64,000 bases of DNA, taken from assembly GCA_963556255.1 (NCBI GenBank), contig OY744604.1, forward strand, positions 75,796,736-75,860,735, read 5' to 3'. Source of the DNA: Allolobophora icterica. Taxonomy: Eukaryota; Annelida; Clitellata; Crassiclitellata; Lumbricidae. Positions 11,442-22,400 of this stretch are shown here, piece after piece. Both the position numbers and the translations under genes were made by a program. Every line of letters begins with the position of its first letter. Positions within the stretch are counted from its first letter, which is position 1. The notes beneath the pieces were generated by a model. That model was not told where the DNA came from. It worked only from the letters and a program-made list of their open reading frames with translations, and did not search any database.

Positions 11442-12310
11442 GATGAAGTTCGATGACTTGTTGGGAGGTCAATTGCCAGCCAACAGAATTCCTACAGAAG
11501 GAGATGCTCTGTGTTTGTTCTTTCATCTGAAAAATGGTCCAATGGAGTAAGAAAAACATGTAAATTTTAATGGAGCGATTGCAGAGAAAGTACTAGCAGC
11601 AGTGCAAAAAGAATGGGGTAAGGCTGGAATTGTCATACAACGAAAGGACAAGGTCAAGGTCAAGATTCGGGATCTCTACGAGAATTATCGATTCATCCAG
11701 AAGCGAAAGGGGTGCACATCAAATCAAGAAAAAAAAATTAAGTTTATTGAAGAACTGAAGTTCTAACTACTTTAATACTGCACACAAAGATGCTCAAAAA
11801 AGATTATAAATGACCGCCTACGCAGCCAGCAACAGACAGATGAAGATGTGGCATTTCTGGAAGCCCTGCAAGAACAGAAGACTGTACACATGGCATCCGA
11901 GGATAAAGGCTAAAAAAAGTAGAAAACAAAATGCTGAGAGACTCTTCCGAATTGGTCAGAGAAGCGACAGAAGAGAAAAGAAAGATCTGCGCTTCGGCAT
12001 CTTTTAGCAATGCAGAAGATCTACTGCACTTAACTTAATCCCGGAACATGCTTCTGACTCACAATCAGAAGAATCTGATGGCGATTTTGCATGCCCGTCT
12101 CATTCAGGTGAAATGCCTAAGAGCATTTACTCGTAACAATATAACATTACAACTTCTGAAAATGAGACAAACACAACCACTGGAAACTGAAATTCCAGTA
12201 TTTCGACAATTGAATGCACCAGGACAAAAAAGTCATCGCTTATGTTCAACCTACTTAATATTGAAAGTGACTGGCTCAACTTACCACCAGCACAGTGGAA
12301 AACTGTTGAC
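11442..12310 (+). pseudogene. hAT-like transposase N-terminal remnant
   Basis: Begins at an ATG with 'MKFDDLLGGQLP', then in shifting frames 'IRDLYENYRFIQKRKG', 'AHKDAQK' and 'TDEDVAFLEALQEQ'. This order recalls the N-terminal region of an uncharacterised invertebrate protein family whose later part carries a conserved 'DTTASNTG' motif (seen at 43150). Several stops and frameshifts show it is dead. The reading frame stops at the (TCAA)n tract at about 12313-12355, near the LINE 5' side. Confidence 0.55.
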
Positions 12311-12487
12311 GATTTCCAATCAATCAATCAATCAATCAATCAGTCAATCAATCAGTTTCGTTTATTCTAACCAATCTGACATGTGCGCAACTTGTTACAG
12401 AGTTAAGATAGATACAATAATATATATACTGTCATCGAAAATGAGCTCGGTCTACGAGATTTATATAAAAATAATAATTATGTAAAT

Positions 12488-15400
12488 ATGCCACGACAGA
12501 AAGAAGGGAAGCATCTGTCGTCTGAGAGATACATTGACTTGACTATCTGTATCTCATACAGTTTAATATACGGAATATTTCAGTTCGGAGAGTCAAGGGC
12601 CCCTCGATCTAATGAAACAACAGGACTAAAGCCGAAAGGACGTCTAGAGGTGGATCGATTCGGAGGGGAAAGACTCAACCTGAGCTGTAAGCAGAAGATG
12701 AAGTTGGGCACATGGAACGTGCGAAGTATGCAGAGCGGAAAGATGGACGTGATACAGGGAGAGATGAAGAAATTAGACATAGCAATCCTAGGATTAAGTG
12801 AGACAAGGTGGAAGGGACAAGGACATTTCAGTTGGAATGGATACAGGATAATAATGTCAGGACAAAAAGAGAGAGGAAAAAATGGAGTTGCAATCATGTG
12901 TGACAAGTCAAGCGCAAATGCGATAATGGGATATGATACAGTGAGTGATAGAATTTTGAGTGTAAGATTCAGAGGAAGAAAGGTCAACATAACCATTATA
13001 CAGGTATATGCTCCAACATCGATATCGTTAGAAGAGGAACACGAGGGTTTTTACACCAGCCTGCAAAGTACAGTGGACAGAACTCCGAAGGGCGACGTAC
13101 TAGTGATCATAGGTGACTTCAATGCGAAGGTGGGTCAATGCACCGGAGGCGATGGAGACACATTAGGTAGTCATGGCCTGGGTGAACAGAATGAAGCAGG
13201 AGAAAGACTTGTTGAGTTTTGCAAAGGGAATGGCTTAGGAATTATGAACACTTGGTTCGAACAGCCTAAGAGAAGACTGTACACATGGACGTCACCGAAT
13301 GGGAAGCATAGAAACCAGATTGACTACATACTGATAAACAAAAGATGGAAAAGCACAATAAGAGATGTGAGAACAAGGCCAGGAGCGGACTGTGGAACTG
13401 ACCATGAGCTATTGGTAGCAACACTGAGAACGAAATTGAAAAAGATAAAGAAAGGAGATCGATTGATCAGATACGACTGCAAGGGTATCACACTGGAATA
13501 CAGGATGGAAATAAAGAATCGGTTTGAAGTACTAGAGAGAGATGAGATAGAAGAGGAAGAGGATTCGAACAACCTATGGGAGAGGATGAAGAAAACAATA
13601 GTCGAAGTCGCAGATAAGCACATTCCAAAGAAGAAGAAAATCACAACAACGACATGGCTATCGAGAGAAGCCATATGCATGGCGGTTGATAGGAAGGCTG
13701 CAAAGAAGGCAGGAGAAAAGGATAAGGTAAGGGCACTGAACAGTGCCTTCCAAAAACAAGCACGGAAAGATAAAGAAATACATCTAAACGAATTATGCAG
13801 AGAAATGGAAGACGAGGGAAGGAAGGGACGAACCAAGGAAATGTTCTCAAAAGTAAAGACAATCACGGGAAAATTTGCACCTAGAATGGGCTCAATGAAG
13901 GCAGGAGATGGAAATGTAATCTGCGATGAAGAAGGGATAAAGCATAGATGGAGAGAATACACGGAGGAGTTGTATAGGGAAGACAAACGAGTCAAAAAAG
14001 AACAAATTGACGTAACAGAGTATGAAAAGGAACCGGAGGTCATGGAAGCGGAGGTAGAATGGGCAATCAGACAACTCAAGGACAATAAGGCACCCGGTCA
14101 AGATGGGATACCTATAGAACTGATAAAAGCAGGGGATGATGCGATGATAAAAACAATAACAAAATTGTGCAATCAAATATGGGCAACTGGAGAATGGCCG
14201 GAGGACTGGAAGAAGTCGATCTTTATACCTATATTCAAGAAAGGAGATGCGAGGGAGTGTGAAAATTATAGGACGATAGCAATGATATCACACACTAGTA
14301 AAATATTACTGAAAATAATTCACAAAAGAATGGAAGGCACAATTGAAAGAGAACTTCCGGTGAACCAGGCAGGGTTTAGGAAATCTCGTGGAACTCGAGA
14401 CCATATAGCCAACATGAGGTGGATAATGGAGAGACAAAGGGAGTATGGACAGGAGGTTCACATCTGTTTCATTGACTATAGCAAGGCATTCGACTGCATT
14501 AACCATGATTTAATGTGGAAAACCCTGCTTGAAATGGGAATTCCGAAACACCTGATAATGTTACTAAAGGGTTTATATGAAGACCAGATAGCGGTGATAA
14601 GAACAGAATACGGAGACACTGACAATTTCAGAATCAAGAAAGGAGTGAGGCAGGGATGCATCTTGTCTCCATTCCTGTTTAATCTATATGCTGAAAGAAT
14701 AATGAGAAAGGCAGAACTGGAGGGGGCAATTGAGGGAGTAAAAATTGCTGGAAAGACACTGAATAACCTTAGATACGCGGATGACACAACATTAATGGCA
14801 AAAAGAAAAGAGGATTTGGCAGAACTGATAAGAAGGGTCAGGAGAGAAAGTGAAAAAGCTGGTTTATACTTCAACATAAAGAAGACAAAGGTCATGACAA
14901 CAGCAGATTGGGATAGTTTTGAGATAGACGGAGAGGAAATAGAGGTGGTAGAAAGCTTCACATTCCTAGGATCACTGGTTGGAAAGGAGGGAAAGTGTGA
15001 TCCAGAAATAAAACGAAGGATTGCTATAGGGAAAGCTGCAATGACCGGACTGGAAAAGATATGGAAAGACAAACATGTGAGCATAGAAACCAAAAAAAGG
15101 CTCGTGAGAGCACTAATCTTTCCTACGGTACTGTACGGTTGCGAGACGTGGACAATGACAAAGAACATGGAAAATAAGGTTAACGCTTGTGAAATGTGGA
15201 TATGGAGGAAGATGCTGAGAATATCTTGGACTGAGAAAAGAACGAACGAATCAATACGAGAGGAGATTGGAGTTGAGAATGAAGAGTCGTTAAAACAAAC
15301 TGCGACAAGAATGAAGCTAAGGTTCTTTGGACATGTTATGCGATCTGATGGTCTGGAGAAGGAAATGATGCTGGCGTGCGGTGAGGGGAGGAGAAGACTG

Positions 15401-15550
15401 GGTCGCCCAAGGAGGAGATGGATGGATGAGATACAAGATGTAACTGGCATGAATTTGGCGGAATTGAGAGACTTGTCATCGAATAGGAGATGGTGGAGTG
15501 TGTTCACCAGGACGATCGCTAGAGCTCCACGAGCTGACAGCACAAGGTGA
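12488..15550 (+). CDS. RTE-type LINE ORF: endonuclease-reverse transcriptase
   Basis: An uninterrupted 1020-codon frame. From about residue 70 there is an APE-type endonuclease: 'LGTWNVRSMQSGK', 'LGLSETRWKG', 'VIIGDFNAKVG', 'NQIDYILI' and 'CGTDHELLVATL'. RT follows with 'NKAPGQDGIPIELIK', 'QAGFRKSRGTRDHI', 'DYSKAFDCINH', 'GVRQGCILSPFLFNLY' and the catalytic 'YADD'. The C-terminal part has 'YGCETWTMTK' and a basic 'GRRRLGRPRRRWMDEI', typical of RTE/BovB-like elements. Length matches RTE single-ORF elements (about 1000 aa). The first Met is uncertain: the ATG at 12698 just before the endonuclease is an alternative. The 3' end carries short GTGACAAG repeats. It nests in a hAT-like transposon. 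An intact frame suggests recent activity. Confidence 0.88.
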   Translation: MPRQKEGKHLSSERYIDLTICISYSLIYGIFQFGESRAPRSNETTGLKPKGRLEVDRFGGERLNLSCKQKMKLGTWNVRSMQSGKMDVIQGEMKKLDIAILGLSETRWKGQGHFSWNGYRIIMSGQKERGKNGVAIMCDKSSANAIMGYDTVSDRILSVRFRGRKVNITIIQVYAPTSISLEEEHEGFYTSLQSTVDRTPKGDVLVIIGDFNAKVGQCTGGDGDTLGSHGLGEQNEAGERLVEFCKGNGLGIMNTWFEQPKRRLYTWTSPNGKHRNQIDYILINKRWKSTIRDVRTRPGADCGTDHELLVATLRTKLKKIKKGDRLIRYDCKGITLEYRMEIKNRFEVLERDEIEEEEDSNNLWERMKKTIVEVADKHIPKKKKITTTTWLSREAICMAVDRKAAKKAGEKDKVRALNSAFQKQARKDKEIHLNELCREMEDEGRKGRTKEMFSKVKTITGKFAPRMGSMKAGDGNVICDEEGIKHRWREYTEELYREDKRVKKEQIDVTEYEKEPEVMEAEVEWAIRQLKDNKAPGQDGIPIELIKAGDDAMIKTITKLCNQIWATGEWPEDWKKSIFIPIFKKGDARECENYRTIAMISHTSKILLKIIHKRMEGTIERELPVNQAGFRKSRGTRDHIANMRWIMERQREYGQEVHICFIDYSKAFDCINHDLMWKTLLEMGIPKHLIMLLKGLYEDQIAVIRTEYGDTDNFRIKKGVRQGCILSPFLFNLYAERIMRKAELEGAIEGVKIAGKTLNNLRYADDTTLMAKRKEDLAELIRRVRRESEKAGLYFNIKKTKVMTTADWDSFEIDGEEIEVVESFTFLGSLVGKEGKCDPEIKRRIAIGKAAMTGLEKIWKDKHVSIETKKRLVRALIFPTVLYGCETWTMTKNMENKVNACEMWIWRKMLRISWTEKRTNESIREEIGVENEESLKQTATRMKLRFFGHVMRSDGLEKEMMLACGEGRRRLGRPRRRWMDEIQDVTGMNLAELRDLSSNRRWWSVFTRTIARAPRADSTR

Positions 15551-15654
15551 CAAGGTGACATAGTAATTCTAGATTAATAGGCAATTAAACTTTGTTGGTT
15601 AATCGATTCTTATATTTATAATGAATTCTGGATATGAAATTGCGATCATCCTTC

Positions 15655-15830
15655 TCAGGGAGTTGGAGTTGGCAAGCAGCCATGTTGTTCGTCATATAAA
15701 AGCGGTGAATGATTTGTCTGAAAGAGCGATGAAACTGATAACAGACTTTGCAAATGCAATCACAAAGGACAAACACAATTTATGCTGCAGGTGATTCAAT
15801 CTCATCGACGCAGACTTCCAGATTTCACTA
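15655..15830 (+). pseudogene. hAT-like transposase C-terminal remnant
   Basis: Encodes 'VNDLSERAMKLITDFANAI' followed by 'TKDKH'. This aligns with 'NESAERCVALI' and the NNNEEQ block in the related element at about 43830-43980. It continues the host transposon on the far side of the nested LINE. Frame lost shortly after. Confidence 0.55.
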
Positions 15831-16099
15831 TGGAAACTCTTATAACGGCGTAACAGGGTTATTGTTAAAACTTCATCGTGCTGGTGGCAAGGCTTAACCT
15901 TAATTTAAAAACCTAAAATTTGGATTTTTAGACTCATCTGTATGAGACGCATGGGAAAATGTCCGGGGAGAAATGAATTTTCAACTTTTATTTTTTTGAA
16001 GCACCCTACTGTACATGACACAATAAAAGACTCCATTTTGGCATACTGTATATATGCGTTTAAAAGCGTCACTATTTCCCGTGAGGTCATGGCGTGTAT

Positions 16100-16290
16100 A
16101 ACTATATTGCTGTGGTGGGTCCAACGATCTGGAATGACCTTCCCCCTCTGCTCAGGGCCAAACTAATGACTGGCTTTTCCTCATCGGTCTCGCATTCCCT
16201 AAAGGCATTTCTGTTTCCCCGGGATTTCTGTGCTGAGAGCGCGCCTCTTAATAGTTATTCTGCGAGAGGCGCTTTATGATACAATAGAAT
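16100..16290 (+). pseudogene. CR1/L2-like LINE 3' end
   Basis: Encodes 'VVGPTIWNDLPPLLR' and 'SLKAFLFPRDF', the usual C-terminal motif of CR1/L2-like RT proteins (family pattern: VVGPxxWNSLPxxLR...FKxxLKTxLF). It is followed by a short GGCGCTTTATGATACAAT tail. Only the last 60 codons are present, just outside the hAT element and downstream of the Ig receptor gene. Confidence 0.6.
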
Positions 16291-16467
16291 AACCTTTGCG
16301 TAACTCTACCTCTCTGAATGCACAAACTAGGTTACAGAATAGGTTTCGGAATTAGCGTATAAACTCGACTAACTTTTGTGATGCATACATAAAACGTCAA
16401 GTCTGTTTATTAAAGTGAAAATAGTGGTGCCACTAGAACTTAGTTCCTCATTTTAAAATGAGTTTGT

Positions 16468-19400
16468 CTACAAAGCATGTAGCCTCTCATACACGGTCTG
16501 CATAAGAAAGTTCCTTTCACGCAATTCCATATAATCTGTGCTTGGTTCCCCAGCTTGTTGGTATCTAGTTGAAATCTGGTTGTCTTGGATTTCTTCATAT
16601 ACCACTGACGAAGCACTTTCATTGATAGGCTCAACGTTAGCCTGGGATAGATCTGATGCCATTCCGCCTTCTGAGTGTCTATTGGTCAACGCTGGATCAT
16701 CGCGTATAACCTGTTCACTTTGACCTAAAATTTAAATTAAATGAAACTACACTGCACCTTCGATATAACACGGGATTTCGGGTCCACATCACTACTACGG
16801 TTAAGCGAGGGCAGCGTTGTACTCAAATGGTAATTTACGAACACGTATCTGTCTATGTAACTTTGTATTTGCAGGTTATAGCGGCAACCAATAAATCTCT
16901 ATGGTAACGAAAACGAATCCACAGCATTTTCACACGGGCGTCATCTGACTAGTAACGACGGGCACAAATTTCTGCTCAATTTTAAGTTGCATTTTGAAAT
17001 GGAAGCGATTTTTATAGAGTTCATTAATTTATATTATTTCTGTTGATTTTCCGCTTTCAGGGGCCATAAGCTTCCGACTACGTGAATGGAATTCCGTTGG
17101 TAACTTAATTTGACACTAATTACTTCAGATCAATAAGGTACATATACAACTGTAGTGGTTAACTTCTATGGCGCCAGATTATCATTGGAAGACATGCACT
17201 CAATGACACGGCTAATTGGTACCACACAGACTGACAAACCCACGCACAGATTCCAGACCACGAAGGCGTCGATTAGTCTGAAGTGCGAGCCCACTGACAA
17301 GCTGACCAGATGCCACGTGTACAGGAATATACAGACGGACAAAGACGAATGCGGACAGAGACAGAGAGAGGGAGGAACAGACACAGCTATGCGAGTAAGC
17401 GAGTAACCAGACCGACGGACTCGACAGTATAAATAGAGACTGAGTTTAACATGTAGAGAGAACAGAGAAGAAGAGAGAAGATATAGAGTTGTCACGAGTT
17501 ATAGTAGAAGGTTGTCGTCGTAATTGTAAAGCGTGAATAAACGTATGAACTGCTGCTGAATGTTGTGTGAGTCTTTCTTCGGGCCATCGGCCTGGGGCCG
17601 AGCTGGTCGTCGAACGCCGGTTGTCCTAGGTACGCGCCGATAACGTAGGACACAAACCGATCTACTACAGACACGAGCGTCAATTACCTTACACTACATA
17701 CCAGACCCAGTCCGCAAAGGTTCACCAGTCACTCTGGTACAGAGTAAAGCAGGGAGGCGACCTGACCGACGACTCTGATGAGCGTAGACTCGGATCCGAC
17801 CTGGGCTGGTGAACCAAAGTCCTCCGTGCCCACCTTCTCGTGGTGCGGACCGTTAGTACCCTTCCTAGGAAGTACTCTTCCTAGGAGGGGGAACGAACGG
17901 GCACGGCAGGCAAAACCAGGGGAAGGCAATGGCAAACCACCCCTGTTAATCATGCCAAGAAAATCGTCATGCCACACACCAAACCACGCCGATGGTCGCG
18001 GATGGAGGGACTCCCAGGCCGGAGCGCTGAGGTGGGACTCCCAGGCCAAAGCGCGACTCAAGGGCTACTGGGAGAAGTAGCAAGACGGCAACGGAGACTG
18101 TGTGGCATGACGATCGCTAGGGCTCCTAGAGCCGACGGCACAAAGACAAAAGACATACCCTCCTACTACATACATCAACCTCCTCATCAAGTAGCCACGC
18201 TACACAACACCTTAGAAACAGATTTTCTTTGCAATCAACACAATACAACAAAAATGTTCACATTATTTGGATATTTAATTGAAGCAGAGAAACTAGTCTA
18301 GTTTTTTTGTAACGTCGTTGACTTTTGGTCGTTTCTCACTGCAAATTGCAACACACTACATAGACGCGCATAATCTTCAAACGCTGACTAACTATTTCTA
18401 ATCACTTCAGGACAGTCTCCAAGACAGCTAGATCTGCAGTTGACGTTCTTCTCTTGCATTGTTGAGAGGTGTAAATCTGCAGCAATCGCTCGAAGAAATT
18501 TAAATAATTCTTTGTTGCGACACAGCTAGGCCTACCATAATGGCGATGATAATAGAACGAGTCTCCTGGAGAGTTTTCTACCAGCGAAAATAGGCCTACA
18601 TTTGCGACATCGACGTGCCATGTATAGTTGCATACTACATGTCCGTTTGACTATCTTTCAGCTCAGCGAATTACAAGCTAGGATAGCAGCGCTAAATGCG
18701 TAGGAAGTGTATATTTTATTCTGTAAACTTAGATAACAGGTGTGTATACTTACACTTTGGTATCGACCGCGTTATAACCGAATTCTCGTTACTTCGACGC
18801 GTATTATAGCAAGGATCCGGTGTGCTTGGTGAGTTTGAGATTTAGTATGCATCGTTCTGCCAAATTATTTTCAAGAAGTGAGGCTCAATCGTGATCACAA
18901 TAAAAAAAACGTTAAAACACCAAGCTAATTTGTAGCATGTTCAGAAAGAGGTACAATACAGATATTGTTTGTGGAATGCTAGCATCGTAATAATTATGTC
19001 TATGTGAGAGAAAAGGTTCTGAATATTCTCGAGGTTTTAACGTAAAATAATTAAATTGAGCAGCTCATTATGCAAGCAAACTTATCATAGTAGGCCTAGA
19101 GAATTTATATGCGATTTAAAATATAATTCGACCTGGATAGAAATTACACGATTCTTTTCTAATTTCTTTTATTTTGCGCAGCAGCATTATCGGCTCGAGA
19201 ACTATCACCTGAGCAAGTGAAATCTTTGCATAATTTGTGCGGCATAGCCTATATTACCATACTTCAACATTTTCGTAGCCCAAGTCGTAGGTAAAATGTG
19301 ATCTAATTAGTTATAGTTACCTTACTGACTATAATTGCAAATTTGGTGATTGTAATGACTTCTTATGTAGGCCTATGCGTGTATGTATGTATATATGTAT

Positions 19401-22400
19401 GTATGTATGCATGTATGCATATGTTTAAATGTACATCTGAATATATGCTGACCTTTAACATATTTTTGGGTGGCGAATATGATTGCTATCAAAAGGAGAG
19501 TACAGAGTAACCAGATGGCTACAATCGCAAAGTAGATAGGCGGAAATCTGCCTGTCACAAATCAACATAACAATAGCAATTAATGATGATCAGCATTTGC
19601 CAATATTTACATACATCGTGCTTGTTTAAAAATTACCAGGAAATTATTTCGCTTTTGATTTCATGATGAAGAGTCGGATTTTTTTGGCTTAGGCTTACAT
19701 TATTGAGCATAGTATTATCATAATGATTGCTCTTCGGCCTCGGCTGTTAATAATGTCAAAACACGATTTACCCCACTCTAAACATCAGGTTTCTCCAAAC
19801 AGACGCGTTAGCTTCTGTTTTATATAAGCAACTTATGTCATGGAAAGGACCTAATTGTGTAACTTATATGAAACATAATATTTAATCTTTGCCATTGTTC
19901 AGTTAAGTTAATTGCGATTTACATCTGTTGGATCTCAATGCTGATTTAGCCTGTCACTTTGACATAAATCCATCCACTGGACAATGGTGCATGTGGCAGG
20001 TTTATCATTATGTCCGCTAACTAAAGTGCAATACAATACATTCTAATGATAAGCGATAGCCGTAGATACACGTGCCCTATCAAAACTGTTTCGGAGACAT
20101 TGAAAAGTAATCGCTTTATTGCAAAAGGCATCACTAGCAACCAGTGTGAGAATTGTAGAAGAAAGACTGGGGAAGGTGAGACTTTGATGAGTTTGATTCA
20201 TGTGTAGTTGAATATTTCATCCGTATTCTGCAAACTGAGTAAATTCAAAAATGAAATAGAAACCTTAGTCTCCTTAAAGTGATGACGTCACCAAAGATTT
20301 TAGTATACAATAATTTACATAGTCACAAATCTCACATTAAACCAGAGCATTACTTTATTAGTATTCCGCCAAGTGAATTGTGAAAGAAAATGCTAAAACA
20401 TATGACCAATAGTCCTATTATCACGCCAGCACAACTGAGGGGGTTGGAAATGACCCTCCTAGTGTATGCAATGAAGACTTACCGTGTGAGTCCTAAGAAA
20501 GACTAGGGGTTGAACCTCACAACTTATGTTTACACTGTAGGGTCAATGATATTGAAGACTTTTCGCCTGACTTACTTCGCACCGTGAATGTGATGTCAGC
20601 AAAAGATTCGGACACAGAATTTCGAGCTCTGCATCTGAATACATACGGTTGTTCGCGTATCATCGATTGGTCGATATCGATCTGCGATCCCATATGAGAT
20701 ATATTATAACCTGTTTCGTTATCAATCCACTCGTATTCAGGTGTAGGGTTTCCGATTGCAAAACACGACAATTTGTCACCAGGATAAAGAGTGTAACTTG
20801 ATGGATATATTGATACATTTCTCGGACCATCTGAAATTACATCAATTATATCCAAGCCTATACAACACATGTCCAGAAACTATCATAGTGAAGCATCACT
20901 GACTTTCATAATAACAAATTGAGACCAAGTAATGTGTAAAAACAATTAATGCAAGGTAAAGCAATCGTATTCGTAATCTAAACTAACTAGAGGTCTACTT
21001 TAAAGCTAAGCGCAGGACACAAGGTAATTCACCAGCACTGAAGTCTAATGTATCGGTTTTTTAACTACTTAATTTACATAAGCCTAAACATAAATTCATG
21101 TCACATTTGTTATAAGTTTATTACGTTTACTAAATGAAGACTTATAGATTTTCAATAGTATAATATTACTCTATTAATTATTGAAATTAAACTCACACAG
21201 AACGTTAATTTTGGACGATTTCCAAGTGTGATTGTAATCCGGTGTGTCGTTGTTGCTCACTTTGTGTTTCACTAACATGTCACTGCAGTCGAAATACGTA
21301 TTGCACACAAAGCTGATATTGTTATGATATGGCTTGGCTAAGATCTGTAGTGAAACAGTCTGGTTAGTGTATTGTTGTGACTCAGTAACATTAAGAAGAA
21401 TGCTGTCGTCTATTTTCTCTTGTCCAGGTCCAGGAGATCCAAGTTGTGTCCATTCCATGACCGGTCTCCAAAAGCCGCCGTAGGAAACACTACATTGTAT
21501 CCGTATATAGTCATTCTCCATCACCGTCACATTTTCCACGTAGCAAGTTGGATCCGAAGCTGTAATCATATGAAATAAAATTGCATATTTCTGACCTGCT
21601 CTGGCAAAAGGAGGCGGAAGTCGCAAATGATAAAACACGAGAATTTAGCCAAAACATCAATTAGGTGTAAATTTTTCAATTATCGGTTTTTTGCATATAT
21701 CAATAAATAAGACCTTATAGTATATGAAAAAAATATTGATTTTATAATATTTCACCTATTTCATAACAAATTTAAGAAGTTTGTGTGACCGATAAAAATT
21801 ATCCGGGAATTTAAAATCATTTTTGGGTCGCATTCAAGAGTATTTTATGGCCTTCGTTCTGATAGGAATACCATGTGTAATACGTCATTGGAAAGCTTAT
21901 GCATTCAGCTTGCTAAAAATATCCTCATTTTGCGGATTTCCCACAGTAATTTCCGTAAGTTTAAGGTTAAAAACACTGAAACTTATCGATTTGTGTAGGA
22001 TATTAAATACCCTTCGTTAGCAACGAAGTCACGTGACTGAATATGGCTTTTCGATAGGCTGCTATTCTAGGTCGCACATGCAGACGCTGTTTACGTTGAG
22101 TCACGTGACTGAATATGGCTTTTCGATAGGCTGCTAATGTAGGTCGCACATGCCGTCTGCTCTGTTTACGTGGGATGCAATTCGAGATACTGGGTTCGTG
22201 CGATAAAGATTTAGATCTGTTATTTTCAATCTTCTTGAGAGTTTAGTAACTTATTTCAGTTTAGAGATGAATAAAACTGAGAAAGAACGTAGAATTGCGC
22301 GTTTATTAAACGATGCATCAGCGTGTGGACTTAAAAATGAAAACTTAGAACAGCTAATAGACGATTATTTCAATACAAACGACGGTTCTGGAAGCGAAGG

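Larger units (their letters stand above)
11095..16008 (+). mobile_element. hAT-like DNA transposon with nested LINE
   Basis: Left end TAGGGTGCTCC, right end GAAGCACCCTA (inverted). Exact 8-bp target duplications CTGTACAT lie at 11087-11094 and 16009-16016. Inside are a decayed N-terminal transposase segment (about 11442-12310) and a C-terminal segment (about 15655-15830), separated by an RTE-type LINE. The related element at 42375-44519 has the same type of ends and supplies the middle part of the protein. End sequence and 8-bp duplications fit hAT; the protein type is otherwise only a recurrent uncharacterised family. Confidence 0.8.

Noticed and set aside
13324..14085. 253-codon minus-strand frame
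   Set aside because: Also antisense to the RTE ORF; no recognisable motif.
14476..15561. 361-codon minus-strand frame opposite the LINE ORF
   Set aside because: Exact antisense of the RT coding region; hydrophobic/serine-rich composition results from the purine-rich sense strand. No start context or domain.
17778..18301. 100-110-codon frames in the GC-rich block
   Set aside because: Part of a SINE-like element with a LINE-type tail; frames overlap in all phases without motif.
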